Assembly: GCA_963682055.1 (NCBI GenBank) | Contig: OY821745.1 | Location: 27,711,342-27,775,341, forward strand | Direction of reading: 5' to 3' | Length of the DNA: 64,000 nucleotides | From: Primula veris | Taxonomy: Eukaryota; Streptophyta; Magnoliopsida; Ericales; Primulaceae | Shown here: piece by piece, positions 47,700 to 59,533 of the stretch | How positions within the stretch are numbered: the stretch's first letter is position 1 | Layout: each line of letters starts with the position of its first letter | Notes under the pieces: model-generated | The model's input: the letters and a program-made list of their open reading frames with translations, nothing else | What the model was told of the DNA's origin: nothing | The model's database searches: none | Position numbers and translations under genes: made by a program

Positions 47700-48760
47700 T
47701 CTCAATGTCTTCCCAGTCATTCAAAAACAAATAGTTAATTTTATCTTTTTTACTCCACAATTAACTAAAATAGTGGAATCAGTCCCCACTTCAATATTTT
47801 CTATGCTTAATTGGGCACAAATCTGCAATCCAAACAGAATCGCGTTAACTTCAGAACTAATGACCGAACAATCATTAATATTAAAAGCATAGCATAGCAT
47901 TATATCACCATTTGCATTCCTAATCACCCCTCCACATCCAGCCATTTCACAACTTTAAAACAAGTTTTTTTTGGCGCCTTAATTGTCAAATGCATAGTTT
48001 CTAAAGAAATTCTTTGAAACTCATTCATTTTTTTTTTTAGTCTTGACTCTTTTATTAACATACATGAGCCATTTTAATACCGTTCCAATTATCTTATATC
48101 TGCAGACATGTCTTCATTATCATGCTTATATGCTAAGCTTATTTAACCATAACTCCCAAATAATAAAGAAAGGAACTAGGCCAGTCACAATACTATATTG
48201 ATCATTTCTTCCACTCTTTTCCATCCATTTATTCAGAATTTCCTTCCACCTCATATATTCCAAATACTGAATTCCAAAAACATCACTAAAGTACTTCCAT
48301 ACTTTATGAGCAATCTCACCTCCATCAATCAAATGATTTATAGAATCACAAGAATTTTTGATGCATCAAGAACTTTTAGATACAGTTTGAATCCCATACT
48401 TCTTCACATCTTCGTCTAATTTTATAGAATTGTGCCATAATTTCCAGAAAAATATAGAGATTTTAACTGGTATTAAAATATTCTACACATTTTTGGCTAA
48501 ACTCCATATAGCATTTTTGGTTCTATAATGGTGGAAAGTACCTTTTGATGTCAAAATCCCATCTTTTGCAGGTGATCAAATCCTAAGATCGGATCCTTTT
48601 CTCAACATTATTCTCATACTTATTATTTCTTTCATAAAAACTTCATTACCCATGTTCAATAGCATATTTAATTATATCCCATTCTCTAATAATCAGTAAT
48701 TGATTGAGAAGAATGCTATCATGGACCACAAGATATTTAGAACTCATAATTCCCTTTCCT
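47700..48760 (-). pseudogene. LINE 3' fragment: zf-RVT and RNase H (copy B, longer)
   Basis: Minus-strand reading shows zf-RVT features: ISIFFWKLWHNSIKLDEDV and KYGIQTVSK in broken frames. They are followed by HLIDGGEIAHKVWKYFSDVF, W-K-E-I-L-N-K-W and GLVPFFIIWELWLNK (48,126-48,332), then the RNase H piece at 47,721-47,945. This is the C-terminal order of plant LINE-type polyproteins. Frameshifts and stops break it and the first RNase H aspartate is deleted. Its 3' part is shared with copy A; the rest is not. Confidence 0.75.
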
Positions 48761-48792
48761 CACCAATTCTCATAACAAAAGGATATAGACCA

Positions 48793-51420
48793 TTGTTGGC
48801 CACCCACAGATTCGATAATATAACTTGACTATTTCACAGAGTTTGGTCTTTTTATACCTTTTGGTCCTTTGGATAATTAATTAATTAACCTGTAAATGTT
48901 TGAACCATTCCATTATTTCGTCATCTCATCCTACGTCACTGATGCTACCATTCTTTCAAGAAAGCTAAATTTACGTCATTGCTTTGCTTTCAAGATACAG
49001 CTATGCTTCTCAATTATGACTTATGAGTCAAAGTAGTAATTAACTAGACTATGTTATGGAATAACAAATTAAGTATAGAAACAGACAAGTGAGCAGACTA
49101 TATTTAATATTGATTACGATGTTCCATTTAAGCCTAGTATCTATGCTTCGGAACGTTCACGCGGTCTTGTATTTATATATTTTCAAGCTTATAATGACAA
49201 AACTTGAATCTTATAACAAGTGACTCCCTCACAATACTTACCTATCTTATCAATAATTTCACGTACTGCTATCAGTAATTCTTCCATATAAATGTTTTTA
49301 CTACTGAATAACCCCAATAAACAAGTGGTTTAGATGGCAACAACATGAGCGGTAATATTATAATATAAAGCAAAGCGTGAAAAAATAAAGGTTTGATCGA
49401 TGTCTGGCTTAGGAGTCCCCTCGCTTGTACATGTGTAAGCTGTAGCTATCAATACTCTATCAGCCACATGAAGTCTCGTAAGAGGCATCCTTCCTGAAGT
49501 ATGCTGGTAAACTATGACAGACTTCCTGGCAGTTAATCGGGCGCTTTAATACAAAAAATGACCATAGGTTACTCTCGAGAGTTTCCACACTTACACAAAG
49601 GTCCTGTCTCCCCAGCAGGTTGAAGTTCAAACACCTTTCTTCAGAAAAATAATGGGGAAAATATAGTCTTAGTTAGTTTGTTACAAGGTTCCCCAACTAT
49701 ATATCATTAGGATTGGAATCTTGAAGCAAGCAGAGCACTCTCCTGGTTTTAGGGACATAAATACGGATCTTACTGAAAATTTCTTCAAGCAACAGGAGAG
49801 CAATCAACGCTTTTCAACTCTAACAACAGACACCACGATGTTGAGGACATGGGAGAAATTAGGAGTAAGCTGAAAGTGGTTGTAGCACACATTAAAAATA
49901 GCCGATTAAAACATTTCACATCAGCCACTAATCGAGCACTTGGATCATGCACTTATACCCAATGTGCTCGTGATCCCTCGCAACATGATTTTCTAGTTCC
50001 CTCCTAATTATTGTCTATAATGTGCGTATGCAACACTTTTTCACTTCCCAAAGATCCCAAATCTAGGCATGTATAACACTCATTCCACTGCTAAAATTCT
50101 AGATCACTCTTAAAACGCATCATTTGGTATTTACCTAAAACCAGGTACAAATAATTGACTTAAATTTTAAACATATGCTTCGGTTGGTGACACATCCCCA
50201 CCTTTATTCCGCATCAGGTCTCATGCCTCCTTAATTAAATCCAATTCTTGATCAATAAACAGAAAACATTGTATGTACTTGTTAAATTATCTTGATAATG
50301 TTATCTTTGTGCATTTGACGAAACGTCTGTACAAGGAATTTGATTCATGCCAATAAACATATTATGATCTCAGGATAAAAGAATCCGAAGACCACATGTA
50401 CACTTCTTTATAAATTTGGGAAAAAATGATACAAAATTCTTACACATAAGAATAAGCAACAATTTGTACACATATATGAATGTGTAAGTATATATGTAAC
50501 AATGAAGAAGTTAGGCTTTAATGAATTGCAATGCACAATGTAGTCTAACAGATAATATAAGGTGTATATATGTTCAAATATGAATAATTAAGGAATAATT
50601 AAACTTTGGTAATCTGAATAAATTCTATGTCTGATTTCTCACTACCCAAGTAACAATAACCAAAGTCATCTATATTCTATACAAAAGCATAGAATGTATC
50701 AATATACTCCTGATCAATACGCCGATGAAACCGCAACTCCACTCGATGATCCCATCCACGGCCTAGACCAGTTCGTAGCACCACTACCAGGCGGTACCAC
50801 CGCTTTTACAGAAATATTTATAATCCCGTTAGCCTCTCCCCTAGAGTCCCTTAGACGGTAACTCAAGAAGTGAAGATAATCTTCTGGAAGATACCCTCCA
50901 ACAAAGTCACTCTTCGGAATATTCGCCGTTCCAATAACTCTGTCATCGCCACAACGAACCTCTACTATCAGCGACCTTACAGGCTTGTCCACGGAAAGTC
51001 TCTGGTTCCATTCTGGGTAGGACCCACCTAAGGGGTCGGGTTTTGTAGCGGTACAAGAGTGGCCAGAATCAGTACGGACGGTGACAAAAGGGGTCTTCTT
51101 GGTTGGAACATGGCGACGGTTAATGGTTAAGGATTCGGCTGATATTATAGTAACTTCTAAAGCCATATATATATGGTATGAGCTGTGTTTAGGGTTTCGA
51201 GTTTAAAGGATATTTTATTTACTATTCAAGAATTTAAGTAGGATTAGTTTCGGGTTGATACAAGGAATGATTATAGGAACAATATAGGGTATGTATGTAT
51301 GTATATATATAGGCAAATATAAGGTTGGTTGGAAGGAAAGAGACAAGAAAGAAGAGAGGAAGTAGTTATAGGTTTCCGGTCACCGAGTTGTACGTATTAC
51401 TACGCGTATTTCAATTACAA
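48793..51420. repeat. Older paralogous BAP block (copy C)
   Basis: Aligns, with many substitutions and indels, to about 13,850-16,850 and 43,614-46,655. It starts at the shared TTGTTGGCCACC and ends after TTACTACGCGTATTTCA. Landmarks in the same order include CATTATTTCGTCATCTCATC, GGTGACACATCCCCACCTTT and the BAP gene. It is a local duplication that predates the A/B event. Confidence 0.88.
50714..51166 (-). CDS. C2-domain protein, BON1-associated-protein-like (BAP C)
   Basis: 150 codons, same length and architecture as BAP A/B but diverged. Differences cluster after VRTDS (GHSCTATK instead of TRTCVATK), in the CGDDRVIGTANIP loop, and in the Gly/Ser tail. The frame stays fully open with no indel, which suggests constraint. 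The region upstream of the ATG has stops, which supports the MALEV start for all three genes. A TATA box is near 51,302-51,311. Confidence 0.87.
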   Translation of the reverse strand: MALEVTIISAESLTINRRHVPTKKTPFVTVRTDSGHSCTATKPDPLGGSYPEWNQRLSVDKPVRSLIVEVRCGDDRVIGTANIPKSDFVGGYLPEDYLHFLSYRLRDSRGEANGIINISVKAVVPPGSGATNWSRPWMGSSSGVAVSSAY

Positions 51421-53311
51421 ACTTAGAATGAGATTTTAATAACAATATGGCCTTCATAGTTTCTGCAGTCTCAGTTTTCCAGTAATTATAAAACATTGGG
51501 AAAAGATAATAGAAATCCTTATCTCATTATAAAATTAAAATTAGAATATTGAATAAAAAACGGTTGCTAAACTGTTGCTAAATTTAGTAACACTTATTTT
51601 TCCATTAGTTTAGCATATGACGTCTGATGGTAAAATAACATTTTTTTCATGTAATGTCTAGTGTTCTAAAAATAAATTATATAGAATTTCCGTAACTTAA
51701 GTTCGGAGAGGCGGAATCACTGCCTTATTGGAGGGGCAAGGTAGGTTTTGTATTTTTGACAAGTGTTTTGATAGTTGCAATGTTCTAAGGCAAATGACAC
51801 ACACCCCTACTTATGAGTGCTACGACAAGATCTACGTATTTGGTTAAGGCAAGGGTTGGGGATGTGGTGAGCGTATTTTTATAGAAACATCTACGTATTT
51901 AAATAAGCAAAGAATGATACTTTAATTCAGTGATGTATGATCGCACCCAACCCGGCCACTTAATAAACTCTATCAATGGTTGATCCAACTTTTAAGTTGG
52001 CTAGTTTAGTTCTTTTGGTCTCCGTAATTGCTAACATGATTAGCTAGGTAGTTTACCCAGTTTGCTTTTCGATGGTTGTAATGTTTGTATTTTGGATGTC
52101 TATACAAAAAAAAAAGTCTATCAACTGTTGTCTGCTTGTTTAAGTTATGTAAAAAAAACGACCTTAGAAAAATTGCCTCTTTTTACTGTTGATGACATAT
52201 CCTTTATCCTTTATATATTTAGGATCATATTGCTCACATTTTTGTAATTTATCGTTCAAGGGCGCAAGGGGAGAACATGTAGCTAGCGGTTTGCCTAGAT
52301 CTCGTATTTACTATGTAGTCCGTTAGTCAAACCAATGGTTCTCTTCTCAAAGATCACAAGGTGGTTGTATTAGAGGAGAAAAACGTATGTGAAGCTAAGT
52401 TCATTTTAAAATTTAGTGTGTCAAACCAATCAAATCCTTTACGTTTTATGTGTATATAATCTTAGGTATTCACCATTAAAGTTTCCCAGTATATGTTACT
52501 TTAAATTAAATGGGTTGGTAATAAAAAATAATGGATCAGATACATGTAAAAGTTAATTGTATAATGAGTGTCTTAGTATTAACTTTGTGGACCAAATAAG
52601 TTTGGTCCTAGCATTGAGGACCATTGGATCAATTAATCCATATTTGTAGTTCGAAAAATAGAAAAATGACTCGTTTGGATTAAGATATGATTATCCAATT
52701 TCGCACGTGAGAGTTGATTTGTCACCTTTGACCATTCCAGTTTTCACATATTATTATACAGCTGCATGCACTTTATTATAAGATGGAAGTATATATATAA
52801 AACATGCAATAGAATGAAAATATTATTTGAAAAATAACAGGCACAACGGGCCTTGACGGGTAATTTCATTGAACATTTTTTTTTATTAAGCATCAAAGAA
52901 GAGAGACTTGAGAGAATTAGTCTTTCATTACACAAAGTTGACCATTAATTTGCTCATTTTATGTGTCCGTGTAATGTTCGCTTGATGCTCTTTTTTTTTC
53001 CCTTGAGTTCTTTTAGGATATCGGTGTTTAAGATAAATATTTTTTAATAACTGAAATTTAAAGTTTTAATATTTAAGGCGAAACGATGAAATAACTAAGA
53101 GAGGAAATGATTTAATAAAGAGAGGGTAGAGGGAGAGAGATTTAATTGACGGAGGACAGTTTAGTTCTTGAAAATCATGTGTACTTATAAAATTTAAACA
53201 AAAAGTAGATATATAGTTGTGTTTTTTATCATGATTATAGCAACGTACTGAATATAAATTTCCCCTAAAAATTATTCCCTCATGCATACTTACCCTCTGT
53301 TGATTGCAAAT
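51421..53311. other. Intergenic, nothing recognised
   Basis: No supported gene or repeat. Short frames here (for example 52,062-52,247) have no coding-like features. Confidence 0.6.
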
Positions 53312-53316
53312 GATGC

Positions 53317-53885
53317 TGATAGAACATAAAAATCAGACCCGAATATTTTATTCGGGTCATAATCAACCCACTTTATAAATGGGTATCCAACGCTTAAATG
53401 GGTCATCTCATACTTTTTATAGGAATTGAGGTGCTACTACCAAAAGCCCAAGCCCAATCAAAGGGGGACCCGTGTCTGAAAAATCCCTGGGATGAAGACA
53501 TTTGTCAGTATCCTAGAAGGCGCAGTTGCCTATAAATAGCCAACTACCCCTCCTAGAAAAGGGCCCAGAAAATCTATCCAAAAAATATAGAGAGAAGTTA
53601 AGAAAAGAGAGAAACTAACCAAAGCATATCACTTCGAGAAATAAACCGAGAAAAGACAGCCGAGCACCGAATAAAAGAGGAGAAAGATCAAGACGAGAGA
53701 TTAAATAGTTATATCGAGCATAATTGTAAAACCGAAATACTAATCCGAGCAAATGTAATAGTCCGAACAAGGACAATAATCCGAGCAATAATAAAGATCA
53801 GGAAGTATCATTTATTCACGGTGGATTTATCATTATATCATTGTTGAAAAGCCTAACGTGACCGACAAAAGTTATGGCTTTATCA
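53317..53885 (+). mobile_element. Solo LTR with GATGC target duplication
   Basis: 569 bp, TGATAGAACA...GGCTTTATCA with inverted TGATA/TATCA ends and exact duplicates GATGC at 53,312-53,316 and 53,886-53,890. It has a TATA box in GCCTATAAATAGCC (near 53,530) followed by a purine-rich leader with repeated CCGAGCA/CCGAACA words. No internal region. Confidence 0.88.
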
Positions 53886-53890
53886 GATGC

Positions 53891-54936
53891 TATCACATAA
53901 AGTTCAAAAGAACGACGACTAAAGAGTAAATTACCATATGACGTACATTTTTCATTTAGCTAGTCAACTTCATGAAATTATTTGCTATGAAATTACCCTT
54001 TAGTTTTTTGGACGAGACGGGCGAGATCTTATACTAGAGGGAGGACGGTTTCTTTTTCGTTGATAAGTATCCTCTTCGCGTCAATCATTCATTCGCCTTT
54101 TATTGTGTATGGCGTGAAAAGAAAGCTAGTACTATTTATCGAAACACTATATCATCTCTCGGAAAGGTGATTAAAGGCATCAAAGTTTTCGTTATTAATA
54201 ACTTGAATAGATTAAAAAAATGTGACAAATACCGAAAGTAATAGATTCATTAGTATTTCTTGGAAGTTAGACCCTTCCTTCTTGCGAAGAGGCACTAGAT
54301 TTCCGTAGACGTGATTCTTGGCTTCGGGCATTTGCTGCCGAGTCTTTTGGCTTAATTTATTTACACTTGCTTTTGGAAAAAGCCTCTAAGGAACCACATA
54401 ATTAGTTGGGAGTATAATGATGCCTCTTGGAGCTATAATAAAATAGCAATGTACTTGAAAGTGTTCAAATCCACGGATCTGGCATGGTGTAGTATTCATA
54501 GAACTTGTCAAAGCTCCGCCTATATCATCAGGGTCGTTGGGTTCGGTAGTGGCCTTCTAGATGGAAATTTCTCACCAGGCATTATCTACACCAGGCATTT
54601 CTTCTGGCCTATCTTCCAACCCAGAGAAAGACCATAAGTACAGAATTTGGTAGAACGCGTTTCATTACTTGGTCGGATAATCAACTATTAGTCTCAGCAT
54701 ATACAGCATATTGTAAGGGTTCGCTATTTTGAATCTAGAAACCGAAAAAGCCGTGGGAGGATGCTTACACCGGATATATTGTGGGATCACTAATCTGAAG
54801 AGAAGTCAAACGCTACTAACAAGGGCATAAATATAATTTGTTCACTAGATTGATAAAGATACCAACATGAAATATTTTTATGAAAGAGCCTTCAAATATT
54901 AAGAGTTTATTTGCTTAATTAATTAATTGCAATGAT
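53891..54936. other. Intergenic, nothing recognised
   Basis: GC content is slightly higher at 54,250-54,660 than around it, but neither strand gives a frame I recognise. Confidence 0.5.
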
Positions 54937-54941
54937 GAAAT

Positions 54942-55763
54942 TGAAAAAATAAACGTTTGCCTAATGTTCCGAGTGCCGTTACGCGTTTCGGTTACAATTG
55001 AGTTTTGTTTCAGTTACAACATGAATAGTAAATAACACGAAACGTTTTTAAACGGAGTCCGATATGTTCACCTTGTCTATGTCTCCAAGAGACTCACCCA
55101 GCTTTTATTGATTTTGAAAAAAGAACAATGATAAAACTCGAGACTTAAAATACCATGACTCCCTTACGTATATGCATATCTTACCATCTCTAACTCACAA
55201 CTGTCAATCTCTAATGACATTCTGCCACGATCTGTTTAAGTTTGTTTTCCTCTCGTGTATCCTCGATGTTTGATCTCTCTAATCAGATGTCTACGTTGTA
55301 AAACACACAAAATATTAAACGTTAATGGATTTATTTATATCCTTACAAAAGAAACCTATCACAATCAAATATAAAGTATTTACTTTTTTCTTTATTTGCA
55401 TATTTTACTAGAAGTCTTGTTTCCTTGGTATTCAAGTGTTATATTCATTCTATTTCAACAAGGAAACTTTTTCAATATCTTCATTCTGATCTTCTGATAT
55501 TTCTTCAAATCTTTTAGACTTACTTTCCACACGTTTTGTATCTTGTAGAATATCTTTGATCGAATCTTAAACTCCAAGTTTCTGACCGTCAGTTTCAGTT
55601 GTAAGTGAAGTTGCAACTTACACATGTACTTGATCATATCTTGACTGAAATGTTACACAATACGTGTGTATATACTGAGAGTTTACTATGAATATCTTAA
55701 AATATTATTAGCAATATGATGACAAATCATATCTCAATAGAATCTCGGATCTAGGTTCTAACA
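54942..55763 (-). mobile_element. Solo LTR with GAAAT target duplication, SIRE-like
   Basis: 822 bp. On the minus strand it begins TGTTAGAACC and ends TTTATTTTTTCA, like the TGTTAGGACC...TTTCA ends of element 1. Exact duplicates GAAAT lie at 54,937-54,941 and 55,764-55,768. It contains a GTTGCAACTTCACTTACAAC motif like that in element 1 LTRs, and a GGAGACATAGACAAGGTGAAC segment recalling the element 1 GGAGACGTAGC...GGTGAAC. It is probably a distant family of the same lineage. Confidence 0.82.
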
Positions 55764-55768
55764 GAAAT

Positions 55769-56191
55769 ACATCGTATGCGCATGTGTGTATCATACCGAC
55801 CTCACATGGTCGTTTTCCAGATACCCCCTCACGTTTTTGTAATAATCGTAAAGTGCAAGAAAGACCAAATGCGACAAATGTTAATGTAAATTAATCTCCT
55901 AATTACCTTTCAATAGAAAAAAGGGAAAAACAAGATCTTGCTTGAACAAGTGCAAGCACGGAAAATAAATTAAAATTGACATTATTTCATTAATTTACAT
56001 TGTTTGGAGAAATATAAAAAAATCTCTACAAATGGTGAATATTTAACTAGCAATTGGCAAAAGGTTCTCTTATTGATAATTTCCACAACATATTACTTAT
56101 GTTAATATGTTTTTATATTTATACACCTATTTATTTATATAGCTGCCTTCATTATACAAAGTAAAAGTTATCGAAAAATATAACAACTCAC
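55769..56191. other. Intergenic
   Basis: AT-rich; nothing recognised. Confidence 0.5.
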
Positions 56192-56742
56192 CCTCAAGGC
56201 GCGGGTGTATGTTATTTATGTAGTTTATATAGTGATCTAGCTGCTCCTTCGTAGCGAAATCTTGCCTTGTTTGAAGATTTTCATAGAACTACAAAATAAA
56301 TAGTAAAAACTCAAATTAATCGATGTATTTTAGTTCAAACTTTCACATATAGTTTTTTGTAAAGAAAGGTACAATTTATATGTGTGGAAGCAGCCAAACG
56401 TGGCAGCGCAATTCTATTTATCGTGGCAACATATATATCCATTCCTCCATTAATTAAAAACCACAAGCTGGAATCTTTTTTTAATAAGCAAAGCTGGAAT
56501 CCATATGTTCATTTTACTTGCAATTTTGCTTTTAATTTTCCGATTAACTAATTATATGTTTCTACTGGTAACCCCTTTCTCTTTTCCTATCCGACACTTC
56601 TTGAAATAAAATAATCAAATGAGAAAAAAATTAATGTAGTAAAGTATATTTATTACGTACCGATTTTATAACCATTCCTGAGATGTTTGGTCTTGAAAAT
56701 CCATCGAGCCGGAAGTTGTTCTGCGCAGCTATTGGAATCCAT
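56192..56742 (-). pseudogene. Possible two-exon gene fragment, MBD-like
   Basis: Minus strand. Exon 1 (56,661-56,742) begins with ATG and reads MDSNSCAEQLPARWIFKTKH, then LRNGYKI, with a GTACGT donor. Exon 2 (56,192-56,288) follows a TTTATTTTGTAG acceptor, reads FYENLQTRQDFATKEQLDHY then INYINNIHPRLEG, and ends at a GTGAGT donor. The LP.RW...RNG pattern then FY.....DF.TKEQL..YI resembles plant methyl-CpG-binding-type domains. The phases of exon 1 and exon 2 do not agree with the sites I chose, so it is either a pseudogene, missing a small exon, or misread. Weak call. Confidence 0.3.
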
Positions 56743-56877
56743 CTCCTATATAAGTATAAATATTTTGTTTGTAAATTTATTTCTTTTAAGATAACTAGAA
56801 AATGTTGGACTCCATCTCCTATATAAGTATAAATATTTTGTTTGTAAATTTATTTCTTTTAAGATGACTAGAAAATG
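56732..56877. repeat. 73-bp tandem duplication
   Basis: 56,732-56,804 and 56,805-56,877 are almost identical direct copies that include the possible start codon region and a CTATATAAG box. A more diverged piece recurs near 57,265-57,320. Confidence 0.88.
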
Positions 56878-57752
56878 TGTGGTGGTATTTATAGTGAGTG
56901 ATTAAGAAAAAATACCACTTTTATTTAAGTTTTTGACTTTTCTATCTTTTTTAAGTGTGTATTTCATGATGCTTTTTGGCTTCTTCTATCCTTATATTAA
57001 ATTTAATTTCGTTATTCTTTGTATCTAGTCCAACAAATTCTATATGCATGTATCGTTGTTAGTACAAGCTAGGTAAATAGTTAGGAAAAAAATATTAGTT
57101 TCACTGCTAAAAATACCAAAGAACAAAGAAAAAAAGAAAAATTACTGACTAGGATTTTTGGTTTTTAAGGGGAAAAATTAAATAAAAAAATGAGTATGTT
57201 ACAAACAACGATTTATGCGAGTAGAATTTTCTCAACATAGCTAGATACAAATACGAAAAAACCTTAAGTTTAAGATAATTGAAAAATGGGTGGTGGCATT
57301 TATAGTGAGAGACTAAGAAAATGACGACTTCCAGTTAAATAAATATAAATTACAACCAATCAAAATACGTTAAGAACATTTACGAATAAGTAATAATACT
57401 TAAACAAATAAGGTTACTAAGTGGATATCTTGAAAGACACATGTATATATATTACGGGTTGAAATGATTTGAGCAGGGCTAATCCGTGGTTGGGAACCCC
57501 AACCGACCTAACCCAATCAGCAAACTACATTACAGGTTGGAGCAGGTTAGGTTGAAATTTTTTGAACACTAAATCCACCCCAACACGTATGGGTTGGATT
57601 ACGGGTTGTGTTTGTGGAGTTTTTTTCCCACCCCTATCTCAATGATAGAGATTGACTTAATTAGTCGTTTTTTTTTTAAAAGTTTGGACAATTCTGATTT
57701 CAACTTACTTTCTTACTGCCGAATAATCAATATTAATTTGGACTCATATCTT
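56878..57752. other. Intergenic, possible hAT-type MITE near 57,470-57,640
   Basis: The stretch CAGGGCTAATCCGTGGTTGG ... TTTTTTTCCCACCCCTA, rich in GGTTGG/CCAACC words, has the look of a small hAT-like non-autonomous element. I could not confirm terminal repeats or an 8-bp target duplicate. Confidence 0.35.
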
Positions 57753-59528
57753 TGTAACATCCCGTATTTTTTATAAATGTTTTTATTTATGATTTAATTT
57801 ATCCAAAAATATTTTATACAAATTTTATCAAAAACCGGTCACTCGACTAATTTTTAGCCAAAAACCGAAACTCTTCCGAAAAACTTTATTTTTAAAACGT
57901 GTTACTAATTTTATAAATAAAAAGGACCCAATATTTTTGTTTCTAAAGATTGGTTATTTTTTAGCAGTAAATTAATAAATTTGATTAAGAGTTAACTTTT
58001 AGAACTTTGAGGACCAAATAGTTCGATTCCCCAAACTTTCTCAAAACAGTTTTCTAAACCTCTTTTCAGGCACTTTTTTTAAAACATAAAACCTAAAATA
58101 AGAGAGAAAAGAGAGATTACAAGCCTAGAAAGAAGAAGAAGAAATCACGTTAGCGGATTCTTACCGGAAGCATCTCCTCTATGCACTAAGGTAACGGGGG
58201 TTATCCACGTTAGGATTAGGTCTTGCGTTTATTTTAAATTGGAGGGTTTTTACCTTTTATCTTAATTATGTTCTTAAATTGTTAATTGAGTTTTATTTGT
58301 TGCACTTTTAATTCCATTATTTGAATTGTAGAGGTTGAGACTTTAGACATATTAATTTCAAATTAATGAGATTATGGATGGGTTTGCGTATTTTATGAGT
58401 TGATTATGTGATATTATAGTTGTTGATAAAATTGGGTAAATTTATGTTGAATAAAGATGAATTGTAGTTTATGCATACAAGGTGTTTGTTAAAATGGGTT
58501 AATAAGATTTATATTGTTGGACTTGTTTGGCTAGTTGTGAATCTAGCACCTATACTTATGGGTTTTGTTGAATTACATTAAAGTGACGTATGAGAATGTG
58601 ATAATTGAATGGCTTCACATGATTGGCCGAGGCCTTGTGATTTATTTATTTGTTAGTAATGGTCTGTGTTTCTTTCTATACCGGGGACATAAGACGGCCG
58701 AGTGATATAGGGAATGACTCGTCTTACGGACTGGGACGAGTGGCGTGAGAGATCCAAGTGCGCACTTTAAATCTAATTTTTGTTAGCAATGGTCTATGTC
58801 TCTTCCTATACCGGGGACATAAGACGGCCGAGTGATATAGGGAATGACTCGTCTTACGGACTGGGACGAGTGGCGTGAGAGATCCAAGTGCGCACTTTAA
58901 ATCTAATTTTTGTTAGCAATGGTCTATGTCTCTTCCTATACCGGGGACATAAGACGGCCGAGGGGTATAGGGAATGACCTAACTTACGGACTGAGGTAGG
59001 TGGCGTGAGAGGTTCATGTTTGCTATAGATGTGTGTTGAAGTTATTTAATTTATTTCGTTGTACGATGTTATTATATTTCTTTATATACGTTGATTATCG
59101 TAGTTGTTGTTTGTGAGTTCTTGCATTTATGGGATGCAGTGACGGTCTTTTGTGGTGCCGTCCCGTCTATGTATGTGCGTAGGACTCACCGTTACAGTTT
59201 TGTCTTTCAAGTACAACTTAGGTTGAGACGTTTGGATAGGAGCTATTGCAATGCATCACATGGGTTCGGAGTTTTGCTTTCTGTTTACTTAGATCCCTTT
59301 TGAGTTTGTAGCCTACGGGCAAATTACATTCGTTGTTTTCTTTTTATATAACTTTGTTAAAACCATATCGTTTTGTAGCCACGTTTGGCAAACATATTTG
59401 TTTAATTGTTCCTTTAGCTCGCAAGTCTTTTTTTTTTAAAACTTAAATTTTGTACCAGGAAGTTCTTTTTCCTTTTGTTTAAAAAGATCACGTCTTGTGT
59501 TCGTGCTTTCGGAATTCGGGGCGTGACA
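57753..59528 (+). mobile_element. Solo LTR with ATCTT target duplication, Gypsy-like
   Basis: 1,776 bp, starting TGTAACATCCCGTATTTT and ending CGGGGCGTGACA, ends typical of plant Gypsy chromovirus (Tekay/Del-type) LTRs. Exact duplicates ATCTT at 57,748-57,752 and 59,529-59,533. No internal domain. The short frames within it are not genes. Confidence 0.9.
58661..59015 (+). repeat. 130-bp tandem repeat, 2.7 units, in the Gypsy solo LTR
   Basis: Units start at 58,661, 58,791 and 58,921, each with CTATACCGGGGACATAAGAC and GGCGTGAGAG. Units 1 and 2 are nearly identical, so the expansion is recent. The third unit is cut and diverges after about 90 bp. Confidence 0.92.
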
Positions 59529-59533
59529 ATCTT

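Larger units (their letters stand above)
29700..48291. repeat. Segmental duplication, copy B (part paired with copy A)
   Basis: Partner of copy A. If the event was a simple tandem duplication, the B unit begins near 18,490, so 18,490-29,699 is the left part of B whose A counterpart lies left of the window. The main A/B differences are 81 bp of extra G-rich array in the second element's 3' LTR, loss of one CAGTCCGG unit near 42,465, and a 39-bp tandem duplication at 46,438-46,515. Confidence 0.92.

Noticed and set aside
54040..54660. Organelle-derived insert
   Set aside because: Composition differs slightly from the surroundings, but I recognise no chloroplast or mitochondrial gene on either strand.
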